Source: Flavobacteriales bacterium
GTDB lineage: Bacteria > Bacteroidota > Bacteroidia > UBA10329
Reading direction: 5' to 3'
Assembly: GCA_020635495.1 (NCBI GenBank)
Contig: JACJZQ010000010.1
Span: forward strand, 95,634 to 159,633
Length of the DNA stretch: 64,000 bases
Both the position numbers and the translations under genes were made by a program. Positions 26,527 to 35,091 of this stretch are shown here, piece by piece. The notes under the pieces are model-generated. The model ran no database searches, had not been told where the DNA came from, and was given only the letters and a program-made list of their open reading frames with translations. Positions within the stretch are counted from its first letter, which is position 1; each line of letters opens with the position of its first letter.

Positions 26527-27102
26527 TTAGAGTCGGTCTGCAAATTGTTTTCGGAGGAGTTTCTTCATGTTCATTCTTGCTTTGGCAAGGTTTGATTTTG
26601 AAGTTCCCACGCTTATGCCTAATTCGTCAGCAATTTCCTGATGCGAATAATTCTCCATTACGTACAGGTTAAATACCATCTGATATGCCGGAGAAAGTTG
26701 TTGCATCGCTTGTATGACGTGTTTTGGCTGAATGGTTTCCTCTTCTGGGTCTAAAAATTCGTGTTCGTCCTTATCATCGGCCAAATTCAGAACCTGATAG
26801 TCGTCATCTGGCACCATATCCTGATGTTTTTTTCTTCTGAATGAGTCAATGGCGTTATTCGTAAAAATCCGTCTGACCCACCCTTCAAAAGAACCATCAT
26901 TCTTATACTTTTCGAGGTTTTTGAAGAGCTTGATGAATCCTTCTTGCACCAATTCCTTCCCCTGATCAAGATCCTTCGTATACCTCATGCACACTCCCAA
27001 CATTTTACCGTAGAACATCTCATAGATCTTCTGCTGGCTTCTGCGGTCGTTTTTCAGACAACCGGCTATCAGATCTTGTAGCTCTTGGTCAGTTGGTTGC
27101 AC
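26527..27102 (-). CDS. ECF-type RNA polymerase sigma factor
   Basis: 191 residues, start GTG 27102. Region sigma-2 is at about 25-95 (YGKMLGVCMRYTKD, ELVQEGFIKLFKNLEKY, GWVRRIFTNNAIDSFRRKK) and sigma-4 at about 130-188 (LSPAYQMVFNLYVMENYSHQEIA, helix-turn-helix GISVGTSKSNLAKAR). The acidic linker between them (DDKDEHEFLDPEEE) is typical. It would direct RNA polymerase to a small set of promoters and be held inactive by a membrane partner, most likely the next gene. The large surface-protein genes directly downstream are the obvious candidate targets, but the exact -7 elements before some of them argue that not all depend on it. A perfect palindrome lies about 50 bases upstream. Confidence 0.92.
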   Translation of the reverse strand: MQPTDQELQDLIAGCLKNDRRSQQKIYEMFYGKMLGVCMRYTKDLDQGKELVQEGFIKLFKNLEKYKNDGSFEGWVRRIFTNNAIDSFRRKKHQDMVPDDDYQVLNLADDKDEHEFLDPEEETIQPKHVIQAMQQLSPAYQMVFNLYVMENYSHQEIADELGISVGTSKSNLAKARMNMKKLLRKQFADRL

Positions 27103-27152
27103 GCGAATAGAGAACGGTTGTGAATTTTCTGGGTTGCCTTAATCGTATGCCA

Positions 27153-27167
27153 ATATTACTGTAATAT
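27153..27167. promoter_or_regulatory. perfect 15-bp palindrome upstream of the ECF sigma gene
   Basis: ATATTAC-T-GTAATAT, 7+1+7 bases, 51 bases before the GTG start. It overlaps a minus-strand TAATATTG, one mismatch from TAnnTTTG. Position and symmetry fit an operator, but no regulator is identified. Confidence 0.35.
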
Positions 27168-27234
27168 GAAAAGACCTGCGATAAGTGGCTTTGTGGTGTT
27201 TTTGACAATCGCAAAGTAACTGACGGAAATCGTC

Positions 27235-27265
27235 TTTTGAGCCAACACGTTCTTTTCTACATTTG
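27235..27265 (+). promoter_or_regulatory. mdh promoter
   Basis: TTTTG at 27235-27239, an 18-base spacer, then TACATTTG at 27258-27265, fitting the Bacteroidota -33/-7 pattern. The leader to ATG 27312 would be about 44 bases. Confidence 0.65.
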
Positions 27266-27311
27266 CGGCCGCAAAGAGCATGTGAAATAACGTTATTCAA
27301 TATACATTACC

Positions 27312-28247
27312 ATGAAAGTTACAGTAGTAGGAGCGGGAGCAGTTGGCGCAAGTTGCGCTGAATACATCGCCATAAAGGACTTTGCTTCCGAAGTTGTTTT
27401 AGTTGATATCAAAGAAGGGTTTGCCGAAGGAAAGGCAATGGACCTGATGCAGTGTGCCACACTGAACGGTTTCGATACCAAGATAACCGGTGTTACCAAC
27501 GATTATTCGAAAACGGCAGGAAGCGATATTGCAGTTATTACCAGTGGCATTCCGCGTAAGCCGGGTATGACCCGCGAGGAGCTTATCGGTATCAATGCAG
27601 GAATTGTTAAAACAGTTGCTTCCAACTTGATCCAGCATTCTCCTAACATCATCATCATTGTGGTCAGTAACCCAATGGATACCATGACCTACCTGACGCA
27701 CAAGGCTACAGGTCTGCCAAAGAACAGGATCATTGGAATGGGTGGAGCGTTGGACAGTGCCCGATTCAAGTACCGCTTGAGCGAGGCATTGGAATGCCCA
27801 GCTTCTGATGTGGCTGGAATGGTTATCGGTGGACACAGTGATACTGGAATGTTGCCATTGACAAGATTGGCTGTAAGAAACGGTGTTCCTGTTTCTGAGT
27901 TCCTTTCTGATGAAAAATTGGCCGAAGTTGCTGAAGCCACTAAAGTGGGTGGGGCAACACTTACCCGTTTGTTGGGTACAAGTGCCTGGTATGCACCAGG
28001 TGCCGCTGTGTCTGCATTGGTTCAGGCAATTGCTTGCGATCAGAAGAAAATGTTCCCATGTTCAGCCATGTTGGATGGCGAGTACGGATTGAGCGACATC
28101 TGCATCGGTGTGCCGGTTATTCTAGGAAAGAACGGTATTGAGAAGATCGTTGAGATAGATCTTGATGATGCTGAAAAAGCCAAGTTGGCAGAAAGTGCTG
28201 ATGGTGTAAGAAAGACCAACGGTCTTTTGGAAGGCGCCACGGCCTAA
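27312..28247 (+). CDS. mdh: malate dehydrogenase
   Basis: 311 residues; interconverts malate and oxaloacetate with NAD in the TCA cycle. Nucleotide-binding GAGAVGASCA lies at residues 7-16, with an acidic residue at the end of the second strand (LVDI) for NAD. The substrate-binding loop IPRKPGMTREEL carries the arginine pair, VVSNPMD follows, and the catalytic histidine is in GGHSD (about residue 173). Length and motifs match the LDH-like MDH group typical of Bacteroidota rather than the E. coli type. The arginine in the IPRKPG loop favours malate over lactate. Single gene with its own promoter and a strong terminator. Confidence 0.95.
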   Translation: MKVTVVGAGAVGASCAEYIAIKDFASEVVLVDIKEGFAEGKAMDLMQCATLNGFDTKITGVTNDYSKTAGSDIAVITSGIPRKPGMTREELIGINAGIVKTVASNLIQHSPNIIIIVVSNPMDTMTYLTHKATGLPKNRIIGMGGALDSARFKYRLSEALECPASDVAGMVIGGHSDTGMLPLTRLAVRNGVPVSEFLSDEKLAEVAEATKVGGATLTRLLGTSAWYAPGAAVSALVQAIACDQKKMFPCSAMLDGEYGLSDICIGVPVILGKNGIEKIVEIDLDDAEKAKLAESADGVRKTNGLLEGATA

Positions 28248-28266
28248 GCCAATTTAAATGATATGG

Positions 28267-28301
28267 AAAGGGCGTTACGCACATGCGTAACGCCCTTTTA
28301 A
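28267..28301 (+). terminator. intrinsic terminator after mdh
   Basis: 14-bp stem AAAGGGCGTTACGC / GCGTAACGCCCTTT with loop ACAT, followed by TTAATATTT. It also separates mdh from the convergent DCC-family gene and may serve both strands, although the minus-side T-run is poor. Confidence 0.85.
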
Positions 28302-28323
28302 TATTTGGTAACCACGACCCTAT

Positions 28324-28734
28324 CTAAGTTTCAATAAAACGGTTTTTCCACCTTGGTTCAGGAATCCAGCAAACGTCTTTTTTGCCGTACCACTTGTATC
28401 GATTTTTAGCTACCCAATCGTACACAGCATCTCTGATGAATCTTGGAACGATGGAGAATACCCCGCCTAACTTCCAAGCTCCATTCAGGTGCTTGGCCAA
28501 TTTGAGTGCGGCATCGCTTTTAACATAGGTTTTGCCGTTCTCCAGCAGAACAAGGCTGTTCAGGTAATCGGTAGGAAGTTTGGAGTCTTTGAGGGCCTTT
28601 ACCGCAAATTCTGACTGCAGCGATGCAAAGCGAACATTCTCTTTACTGTTTCGCTTCAATACAAACTGAACAGACGCACTGCATAAGTTGCAAACGCCAT
28701 CAAAAAGTAGAATGGGGCCTTCTTCGGTTGTCAT
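28324..28734 (-). CDS. DCC family (DUF393) thiol-disulphide oxidoreductase-like protein
   Basis: 136 residues. The N-terminus has the family signature LFDGVCNLCSASVQF (about residues 9-23) with a CxxC pair, followed by FASLQSEFA. A second conserved block (KSDAALKLAKHLNG, VPRFIRDAVYDWVAKNRYKWYG) and a late Cys (DVCWIPEP) complete the usual length. DCC proteins are cytoplasmic thioredoxin-fold relatives; the reaction is mostly inferred from the CxxC. There is no signal peptide. Its ATG overlaps the TGA of the preceding 920-aa gene (ATGA), so it is translationally coupled to an exported protein, perhaps only for operon economy. Confidence 0.87.
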   Translation of the reverse strand: MTTEEGPILLFDGVCNLCSASVQFVLKRNSKENVRFASLQSEFAVKALKDSKLPTDYLNSLVLLENGKTYVKSDAALKLAKHLNGAWKLGGVFSIVPRFIRDAVYDWVAKNRYKWYGKKDVCWIPEPRWKNRFIET

Positions 28735-31493
28735 TTCTGAAGAACAAACCGACCAGTCGCAATGCTGTTCTCTGAGCGGAGGTCGATGAAATATATGCCG
28801 CTGTTCAATTGACCGAGGTCTATGGTCTGTTGGATCAGGTCTCTGGATCGCTGACTGAACACCATTTCGCCAAGCGCATTGAAAATTCTCAGTTCAACGT
28901 TACCTGCCATTGGAACCACAGGTTCAATGGTAAACGTTCCGTTATTCGGGTTAGGATAGATCTGAAGTTGCGAGCGTTCTGTCCTATCAATTTCGGCAAT
29001 ATCGTTGATGGTCAGGCCAATCGTATCTCCCTTATAAAAGGCCAGTCCTCCAGCAAGATTTCCGAGAATCAATTCTGGCAGCCCATCATTTGTAATGTCG
29101 GCCATAGCTACAGAAGAGCGCTCTCCTTCATAGGCAGGGAAAGCATTCTCTCGGTTGAAGGATGGCTTTACCGAGAAGGTGAAATTCGGACGTTCGTTAT
29201 TGGAGCCATCGTACTCAATTCCGCATCCTGAAAAATTGCCGCTGCTGGCATACGCATTACATGTGTAGGGCAGGGTAGAGTATTGCACGTTCACATCGGA
29301 AGTTCCTCCTCCATTGGTCTGATACCAACAGAATTCTACCACCAGATTTGAAACACCATCCCACACCATAGGCGTTTGGGCAACATATTCGGCATTGCCA
29401 CTAGGTACGGTGCCTGTTGAAACAAAGTATGCCGTTGAGAACCCTTCCACAAAACCGTTCAGTTCGTTGAGGTCGGTCATTCCCATTTTAATGTAGAACT
29501 GAGCATGAGTAACGCTTTGTGCATCCGTTGTCAAAGCTATCTTTTCAAATACGCCTTGCTGCAGGCCTTGTGCGCTCAGTTCGTCAGCTCTTATCAAGTA
29601 TTGGTTTCTGCCGCTTGTGGTTGAGAATCCGAACGGGGTGGTCTCATTACTTGTGCTGAAATCGGTGCCCGTTCCAATGGAAGCGATCAACTCGTCCGGA
29701 CCGGTTATCACTTCCGTAATTTCATTGTACAATTCAACGATTCCGCTCTCGGAACCTACAAGCAATTGAACTTCTCCATCATCCTCAAACAAAAAGGGCG
29801 TGCTGAACCCGAACGAAAGTCCGTTTCTACGCATATCAACTCCGCCCCAGTTGGTGTCTTCTAACGTGAATACAGGATTGTTGGCCGTGCCTGTGTTATG
29901 ATAGTAGTTCAGGTTACCGTTTCGCTCTCCTATAATGAGGTCAAGAAGTAGATCTCCATCCACATCAAAAAGACAAGGAGCGGCATATTGACCCGTAATA
30001 TCTATTCCCTGAAAACCGGGTGTGGTAAGAGAAAAACTGGCAGGATTGCCAACACCACCGCTGTTTTCAAAGTAGTGCACCAATCCATCAGCATCTCCAA
30101 CGATCATGTCATGGTCTCCATCCCCATCAATATCACCAAAGGTTGGGATAACATTTCCGAGACCAAGAGCGGAAATGTTAGCCACGTTTCGGGTCTGTAG
30201 CTCAAAAGACGGTTCGGTTCCGGTACCTGTGTTTCTGTAATAGGCAATCTGCGATGAGTAAGATCCTGTGTTGACAAAATAACCCCTGTTTCCAACCATC
30301 AGGTCCTTGAGTCCGTCATTGTCATAATCGAAGAAAACAGGGTAGGCGCTGGTTCCGAGGTCTATCATTTCGTCTTGCATGAAGTTGTTCTTCACGAAGG
30401 TGAGGTCGTATCCGGAAGTGGCCGAATTGGTGTAGAGATAACAGCCTTGGTGGTCGTTCCCATTGTTCTCTTGAAAAGGTGTGCTGAGGATGTCGGTCTT
30501 TCCATCATTGTTCACATCAACAATAAATGCAGCCGGGAAGGTGTAAAAGTTGATGGGGTCGGTGGAGTTGAAATTGGCAGGAAAGGTCAGGTCTTGGCTG
30601 CCCATATTGGCTGAGTTGGCATCACCATCATTAATAAGAATGTTCATGGTGTTGAAACTCACGTTGCTCAGCACAAGGTCTTGGTCGCCATCTCCTTCAA
30701 TGTCAATGCCGAGCATGGTAAAGCCTGAATGTGCGGCAGCTGCCGCTGCTTCAGCTCCTGTTGGAATGTAGCCGGCACCTTTACAGGTTATGCCAAGATT
30801 GACCGCCACAGTGGAAGGGTCTTCTTCAAAATTCCCCCAGCACGGATTGTCCAGTTCCATCAGCAGACTATCGGCTGTGCCAAAGGTCTCTATAGAAAGG
30901 TTTTTGTGATACTCGGCAGATGTTCCGAAAAGGCTGAAGGTTACGATATCCATATCGGTATCGCCATCCACATCCATAATGGCAGGTAGGTCTGTTGGAC
31001 TTACATATATGTTAATAGGGCCGTTACCATAATCGGACAACAGCTTCTTGGTCATTAAGGTGAAAATGAGCGTGTCTGCATTTCCATCGTTGCGGTAAAC
31101 GGCCATTCCACCGTTGGAGTAGGTGAAAATGTCTGCCTTGCCATCGGCATTGAAATCGCGCAGCAGAACCCAATCGTGCAACGAACGGTTTGAAGTGCCA
31201 TGCTGATTCGTGAACATGTCTCGGTACTTGGGAGCAATTTCCAGTTCTCCGTTCGTCTTCATTCTGAAGCAGCTGATCTTGTCTCCGCTCTTATCAAACA
31301 CCATGATGTCGTTGTTGCCATCCATGTCAAAATCCATATTGGAGAACTGCGCATGGTTCAGGCCTCCTGCCCATGGAAATGTCAGCGTGCCGTTTTCTTC
31401 AGATACCTGTACAGAATCGTATCGATTGAAAAACAATTGAGCGTTGGCACTCATCTGTAGGGTCAACAATGCAAGGAGGAAGAAATATCTCAT
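28731..31493 (-). CDS. T9SS type A surface protein with FG-GAP/VCBS repeats
   Basis: 920 residues. Signal peptide ending near MSANAQ (residue 19). Most of the protein is a series of beta-propeller repeats with calcium-binding-like loops: DFNADGKADI, DVNNDGKTDI, DIDGDGDHDMIVGD, DVDGDLLLDLIIGE, DITNDGLPELILGN. A beta domain of about 200 residues lies between the last propeller blades (about 600-780). The C-terminal 75 residues form a type A sorting domain (IYPNPNNGTFTIEP, GIYFIDLRSEN, GRFVLQK). The product should be exported by T9SS and cleaved or anchored through that domain. Propellers of this type usually bind ligands or matrix; no enzymatic motif is seen. Divergent from secDF and coupled to the DCC gene. 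Confidence 0.9.
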   Translation of the reverse strand: MRYFFLLALLTLQMSANAQLFFNRYDSVQVSEENGTLTFPWAGGLNHAQFSNMDFDMDGNNDIMVFDKSGDKISCFRMKTNGELEIAPKYRDMFTNQHGTSNRSLHDWVLLRDFNADGKADIFTYSNGGMAVYRNDGNADTLIFTLMTKKLLSDYGNGPINIYVSPTDLPAIMDVDGDTDMDIVTFSLFGTSAEYHKNLSIETFGTADSLLMELDNPCWGNFEEDPSTVAVNLGITCKGAGYIPTGAEAAAAAAHSGFTMLGIDIEGDGDQDLVLSNVSFNTMNILINDGDANSANMGSQDLTFPANFNSTDPINFYTFPAAFIVDVNNDGKTDILSTPFQENNGNDHQGCYLYTNSATSGYDLTFVKNNFMQDEMIDLGTSAYPVFFDYDNDGLKDLMVGNRGYFVNTGSYSSQIAYYRNTGTGTEPSFELQTRNVANISALGLGNVIPTFGDIDGDGDHDMIVGDADGLVHYFENSGGVGNPASFSLTTPGFQGIDITGQYAAPCLFDVDGDLLLDLIIGERNGNLNYYHNTGTANNPVFTLEDTNWGGVDMRRNGLSFGFSTPFLFEDDGEVQLLVGSESGIVELYNEITEVITGPDELIASIGTGTDFSTSNETTPFGFSTTSGRNQYLIRADELSAQGLQQGVFEKIALTTDAQSVTHAQFYIKMGMTDLNELNGFVEGFSTAYFVSTGTVPSGNAEYVAQTPMVWDGVSNLVVEFCWYQTNGGGTSDVNVQYSTLPYTCNAYASSGNFSGCGIEYDGSNNERPNFTFSVKPSFNRENAFPAYEGERSSVAMADITNDGLPELILGNLAGGLAFYKGDTIGLTINDIAEIDRTERSQLQIYPNPNNGTFTIEPVVPMAGNVELRIFNALGEMVFSQRSRDLIQQTIDLGQLNSGIYFIDLRSENSIATGRFVLQK

Positions 31494-31513
31494 GTTCTGG
31501 CTTTCTATTCAGA

Positions 31514-31540
31514 CAAATGTAACGGGAAAAGGTTGCTCAA
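31514..31540 (-). promoter_or_regulatory. putative promoter of the FG-GAP gene
   Basis: On the minus strand TTG (31540-31538), a 16-base spacer, then TACATTTG (31521-31514), an exact -7 match about 20 bases before the ATG at 31493. Confidence 0.55.
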
Positions 31541-31593
31541 AACTGTCAAGGATCATAGCATTGAAACGCTGAAATTTGCCTCAAATTGGTGTA

Positions 31594-31624
31594 TTGCTAT
31601 TACGTAGGTGTTCTTCTATATTTG
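31594..31624 (+). promoter_or_regulatory. secDF promoter
   Basis: TTG at 31594-31596, a 20-base spacer, then TATATTTG at 31617-31624, a full match to the Bacteroidota -33/-7 pattern. The leader to ATG 31666 is about 39 bases. Confidence 0.65.
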
Positions 31625-31665
31625 CACGCTCTAAAAATCAAGGGTATAACCATATACAATAGATA

Positions 31666-34650
31666 ATGCAGAATAAAGGCGCAATAAGAATCTTCGCCAT
31701 TCTACTCGGACTGGTTTGTCTTTATCAGCTTTCATTCACGGTGGCTACGCGTATAGCGGAGTCTACGTACGAAGAAATGAGAGTAACTGATGCTGATGAG
31801 GCCGACAAATACCTCGAGGATTTCAAGTACAACATTTTTGTGAAGGAATACTCCTACATGGAGTGTAAAGAGCGTGAGCTGAACCTTGGTCTTGACCTGA
31901 AAGGTGGTATGAACGTAACGTTGGAGATATCGCTTCAGGAAATGATCCGTTCGCTATCGAACAACAGTCCTGATTCAACTTTCAATCAGGCCATCCGTCA
32001 GGCAACCGAGCGAATGACCACTGCACAGGAAGACTTCGTAACTCTTTTCGGAGAAGAGTTTGAGAAGATCGATCCGAATGCGCGTTTGGCGTCTCCTGCC
32101 ATCTTCGGTTACACATTGAAGGAAAAAATCAAAGGTGATGCTACCAATGCTGAGGTTTTGGAGGTTATCAAGGCTGAGAAAGAAGCTGCAATTGAGCAGG
32201 CTTTTGAGGTATTGAGAACACGTATCGATAAGTTCGGTGTAACGCAGCCTAACATCCAGAGATTGGAAGGAAGCGATCGCATCTTGGTAGAGCTGCCAGG
32301 TGTGAAGGAGCCAGACCGTGTAAGAAAACTGCTTCAGGGAACTGCCAAATTGGAGTTCTGGGAAACGTACGAGAACCAAGAGGTTTACGGTTACTTGGCA
32401 GAAGCGAACAAGATTCTACGCGATATGCAGGCTGGTGTTGAGAAAAAAGACTCGACCGTTGTTGAGGAAGAAGCTGAGGAGCCAGCAGAAGTTGTTGAAG
32501 AAGTTGAAGATGACACTACTCAGTCGCTGACAGACCTGTTCGGAAAAGCAGATGGTGACAGTGCTGAAGCTGACCTAGGTGAAGAATCTATAGATGATCT
32601 TCAGAAGAACAACCCATTGTTTGCGGTAATGTCGCCAGCGGCTTCGCAAGATGGACTTTACAGAGGACCGGTTGTTGGATACGCATCGGTTAAGGATACG
32701 GCCAAGGTGAATGAATACCTTGGAATGGACCGAGTGAGAAACATCTTCCCACGCGATCTTAAATTCTACTGGACAGTTAAGTCCATTGACCCGAAAGATC
32801 CAGCTCAGGTTCATCAGCTGGTTGCCATTAAAGTAACTAGCCGCGATGGTGAGCCTCCATTGGATGGTTCTGCTATTTCTGATGCCAATAAGGATTTCGG
32901 TCAGTTCGGAGCTTCTCCAGAAGTATCAATGATGATGACTCCAGATGGAGCCAACGCTTGGAAGAGATTGACCGGTGAGAATGTTGGTCGTTCCATTGCC
33001 ATTGTTCTTGATGATTACGTTTACTCATTCCCAACAGTACAGGGAGAGATCAGTGGAGGTCGTTCTTCAATTACAGGAAACTTCACTATTGCTGAAGCAG
33101 AAGACCTTGCAACAGTATTGAAAGCGGGTAAACTTCCTGCGCCAGCAAGAATTGTTGAAGAAGCAGTTGTTGGACCAACACTTGGACATGAGTCCATTAC
33201 AAACGGTATCTACTCTTTTGTGGGGGCCATTGCTTTAGTGCTGGTGTTCATGATCATCTACTACGGAACTGCAGGGTGGGCAGCCAACTTGGCCTTGATG
33301 GCTAATGTGTTCTTTGTATTCGGTGTGCTTTCATCGCTTGGAGCGGTTCTTACGCTTCCAGGTATAGCGGGTATCGTCCTTACAATTGGTATTTCTATCG
33401 ACTCTAACGTTCTCATTTTTGAACGTATCAGAGAAGAGTTGGCACGAGGTACTGGAATTCGACTGGCTGTAACTCAAGGCTACAATGCGGCTTATTCGGC
33501 TATCATCGACTCCAACGTTACCTCATTGCTTACCGGTATCATACTGTATGTATTCGGTAGTGGTCCAATTCAAGGTTTCGCAACTACGTTAATCATCGGT
33601 ATCTTCTGTTCATTGTTTGCGTCAATCTTCATTACGCGATTGATTTTTGAAGGCCGATTGGCAGCCAAGAGAGCCATTACCGTTGCAACCGGAATTTCGA
33701 AGGGAGCGTTCAGCAAAGTGAATTATGATTTTGTTGGCAAGAGAAAGATGGCTTACATCTTCTCAGGTTTGGTGATTCTTGCAGGTATCGGTTCCATGGC
33801 AACAAGAGGATTCAACTACGGAGTTGATTTCTTAGGAGGTCGTTCTTACATGGTAGAGTTTCAGGAGGCTGTTAACACAGGAGATGTAAGCACCGCTTTG
33901 GAAGGAGCTTTCGGAGGAACCGCGCCTACGGTTAAAACCTTTGGAGCAGATAACCGCGTTAAGGTTATCACTGCTTATAGAATTGACGATAACAGCGAGA
34001 CCGCTGACGATGAAGTTCAAGCAGCATTGATTGAAGGACTGAGTGGCGTTGCTGGTAACACGGCAGAGGTGCTTAGTTCTCAGAAAGTAGGACCTACCAT
34101 TGCAGATGATATCAAGCGCTCTGCGGTGCTTTCGATATTCTTCTCATTGATTGTGATCTTCTTGTACATCCTTATTCGATTCAAGAAATGGCAGTACTCT
34201 TTGGGAGCGGTTATCGCATTGTTCCACGATGTGTTGTTCGTACTGTCTCTGTTTTCACTTTTCTACGGTTTTGCTCCATTCAGCATGGAAATAGACCAAG
34301 CATTCATTGCAGCTATTCTAACGGTTGTGGGTTACTCCATTAACGATACCGTGGTTGTGTTCGACCGTATCAGGGAATACCAGAACGAGCATCAGGCAAG
34401 AAAACATGCTTTTGCACAGATTGCCAATGGTGCCTTGAACAGCGCCTTGAGCAGAACGGTTATCACCTCTTTGACAACATTCATTGTGTTGTTGGTGTTG
34501 TTCCTAGCAGGTGGCGAAACCATCAAAGGTTTCTCATTTGCGTTGCTTGCCGGTATAGTTGTCGGAACGTATTCATCAGCATTCATTGCCACACCGGTAA
34601 TGCTGGAGTTTACCAAAGACGAACCCGCCAAGGAGAAAAAGAACAAATGA
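31666..34650 (+). CDS. secDF: SecDF protein translocase fusion
   Basis: 994 residues; one polypeptide carrying both SecD and SecF, which use the proton gradient to pull secreted proteins through SecYEG. The N-terminal helix (IRIFAILLGLVCLYQL) is followed by the SecD signature LGLDLKGGMNVTLEIS and a large periplasmic domain (TRIDKFGVTQPNIQR, ILVELPGV). The SecD membrane block includes LTIGISIDSNVLIFERIREEL. The SecF half starts about residue 690 (NYDFVGKRK, GVDFLGGRSYMVEF) and ends with its own block (VGYSINDTVVVFDRIREYQ). Residues 258-315 are a strongly acidic, low-complexity insert in the SecD periplasmic domain. Fused SecDF is normal in Bacteroidota. Own promoter and terminator. Confidence 0.96.
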   Translation: MQNKGAIRIFAILLGLVCLYQLSFTVATRIAESTYEEMRVTDADEADKYLEDFKYNIFVKEYSYMECKERELNLGLDLKGGMNVTLEISLQEMIRSLSNNSPDSTFNQAIRQATERMTTAQEDFVTLFGEEFEKIDPNARLASPAIFGYTLKEKIKGDATNAEVLEVIKAEKEAAIEQAFEVLRTRIDKFGVTQPNIQRLEGSDRILVELPGVKEPDRVRKLLQGTAKLEFWETYENQEVYGYLAEANKILRDMQAGVEKKDSTVVEEEAEEPAEVVEEVEDDTTQSLTDLFGKADGDSAEADLGEESIDDLQKNNPLFAVMSPAASQDGLYRGPVVGYASVKDTAKVNEYLGMDRVRNIFPRDLKFYWTVKSIDPKDPAQVHQLVAIKVTSRDGEPPLDGSAISDANKDFGQFGASPEVSMMMTPDGANAWKRLTGENVGRSIAIVLDDYVYSFPTVQGEISGGRSSITGNFTIAEAEDLATVLKAGKLPAPARIVEEAVVGPTLGHESITNGIYSFVGAIALVLVFMIIYYGTAGWAANLALMANVFFVFGVLSSLGAVLTLPGIAGIVLTIGISIDSNVLIFERIREELARGTGIRLAVTQGYNAAYSAIIDSNVTSLLTGIILYVFGSGPIQGFATTLIIGIFCSLFASIFITRLIFEGRLAAKRAITVATGISKGAFSKVNYDFVGKRKMAYIFSGLVILAGIGSMATRGFNYGVDFLGGRSYMVEFQEAVNTGDVSTALEGAFGGTAPTVKTFGADNRVKVITAYRIDDNSETADDEVQAALIEGLSGVAGNTAEVLSSQKVGPTIADDIKRSAVLSIFFSLIVIFLYILIRFKKWQYSLGAVIALFHDVLFVLSLFSLFYGFAPFSMEIDQAFIAAILTVVGYSINDTVVVFDRIREYQNEHQARKHAFAQIANGALNSALSRTVITSLTTFIVLLVLFLAGGETIKGFSFALLAGIVVGTYSSAFIATPVMLEFTKDEPAKEKKNK

Positions 34651-34654
34651 TCTG

Positions 34655-34682
34655 AAAGGCCTCCATTGTGAGGCCTTTTTTA
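34655..34682 (+). terminator. intrinsic terminator after secDF
   Basis: Stem AAAGGCCTC / GAGGCCTTT with a 6-base loop, followed by a run of T. It begins five bases after the secDF stop and ends ten bases before tatA. Confidence 0.85.
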
Positions 34683-34692
34683 ATTTTGGAGA

Positions 34693-34938
34693 ATGATGAA
34701 TACAATTCTGTTTCTGAATCTGGGTGGTGGCGAGATCATCATTGTGCTGTTGGTTATTCTCCTGTTTTTCGGGTCTAAGAAGATTCCGGAATTGGCAAGA
34801 GGACTTGGCCGTGGTATGCGAGAATTCAAAGATGCAACCAGTGGTGTCCAGCGAGAGATTGAGGAAAGCATGAAGGAGGTGAAGAAACCAGCAAAACCAG
34901 CTCCGAAAAAGGTAGATGATAAGTCTGTTTCTCAATAA
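34693..34938 (+). CDS. tatA: Sec-independent translocase subunit TatA/E
   Basis: 81 residues. An N-terminal membrane helix (GGGEIIIVLLVILLFFG, about residues 11-27) is followed by the family hinge FGSKKIPELARGLGRGMREFK, whose Gly, Pro and amphipathic helix are diagnostic, then a charged tail rich in Lys, Pro and Glu. TatA forms the pore through which folded, twin-arginine-tagged proteins cross the inner membrane. The lack of the longer tail and of TatB features favours TatA/E. Two consecutive ATG codons start the gene; either is usable. TAATTTTG directly before the start (34681-34688) fits TAnnTTTG and would give an almost leaderless transcript, but no -33 element is visible. Confidence 0.93.
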   Translation: MMNTILFLNLGGGEIIIVLLVILLFFGSKKIPELARGLGRGMREFKDATSGVQREIEESMKEVKKPAKPAPKKVDDKSVSQ

Positions 34939-34957
34939 TTGAACAGGTAACTAAAAG

Positions 34958-34983
34958 AAAAGGCTTCGCGAGGAGCCTTTTTT
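34958..34983 (+). terminator. intrinsic terminator after tatA
   Basis: Stem AAAAGGCTTC / GGAGCCTTTT (one T:G pair) closed by a GCGA tetraloop and followed by TT. It separates tatA from the glutamine synthetase promoter. Confidence 0.8.
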
Positions 34984-35091
34984 GTATCCAACGTCTTACT
35001 AAAAACTATTTTTTCAGAGTAGACCCTTTTAAATTTGGGGGTGTGTTAGGAAAAAGTTGAAAAATATTATTCTCAGCTTCAATTGATCATA

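Noticed and set aside
26523..26543. TTG start of the putative anti-sigma gene inside the sigma gene
   Set aside because: ATG 26522 lies four bases after the sigma stop and gives the expected short cytoplasmic N-terminus.
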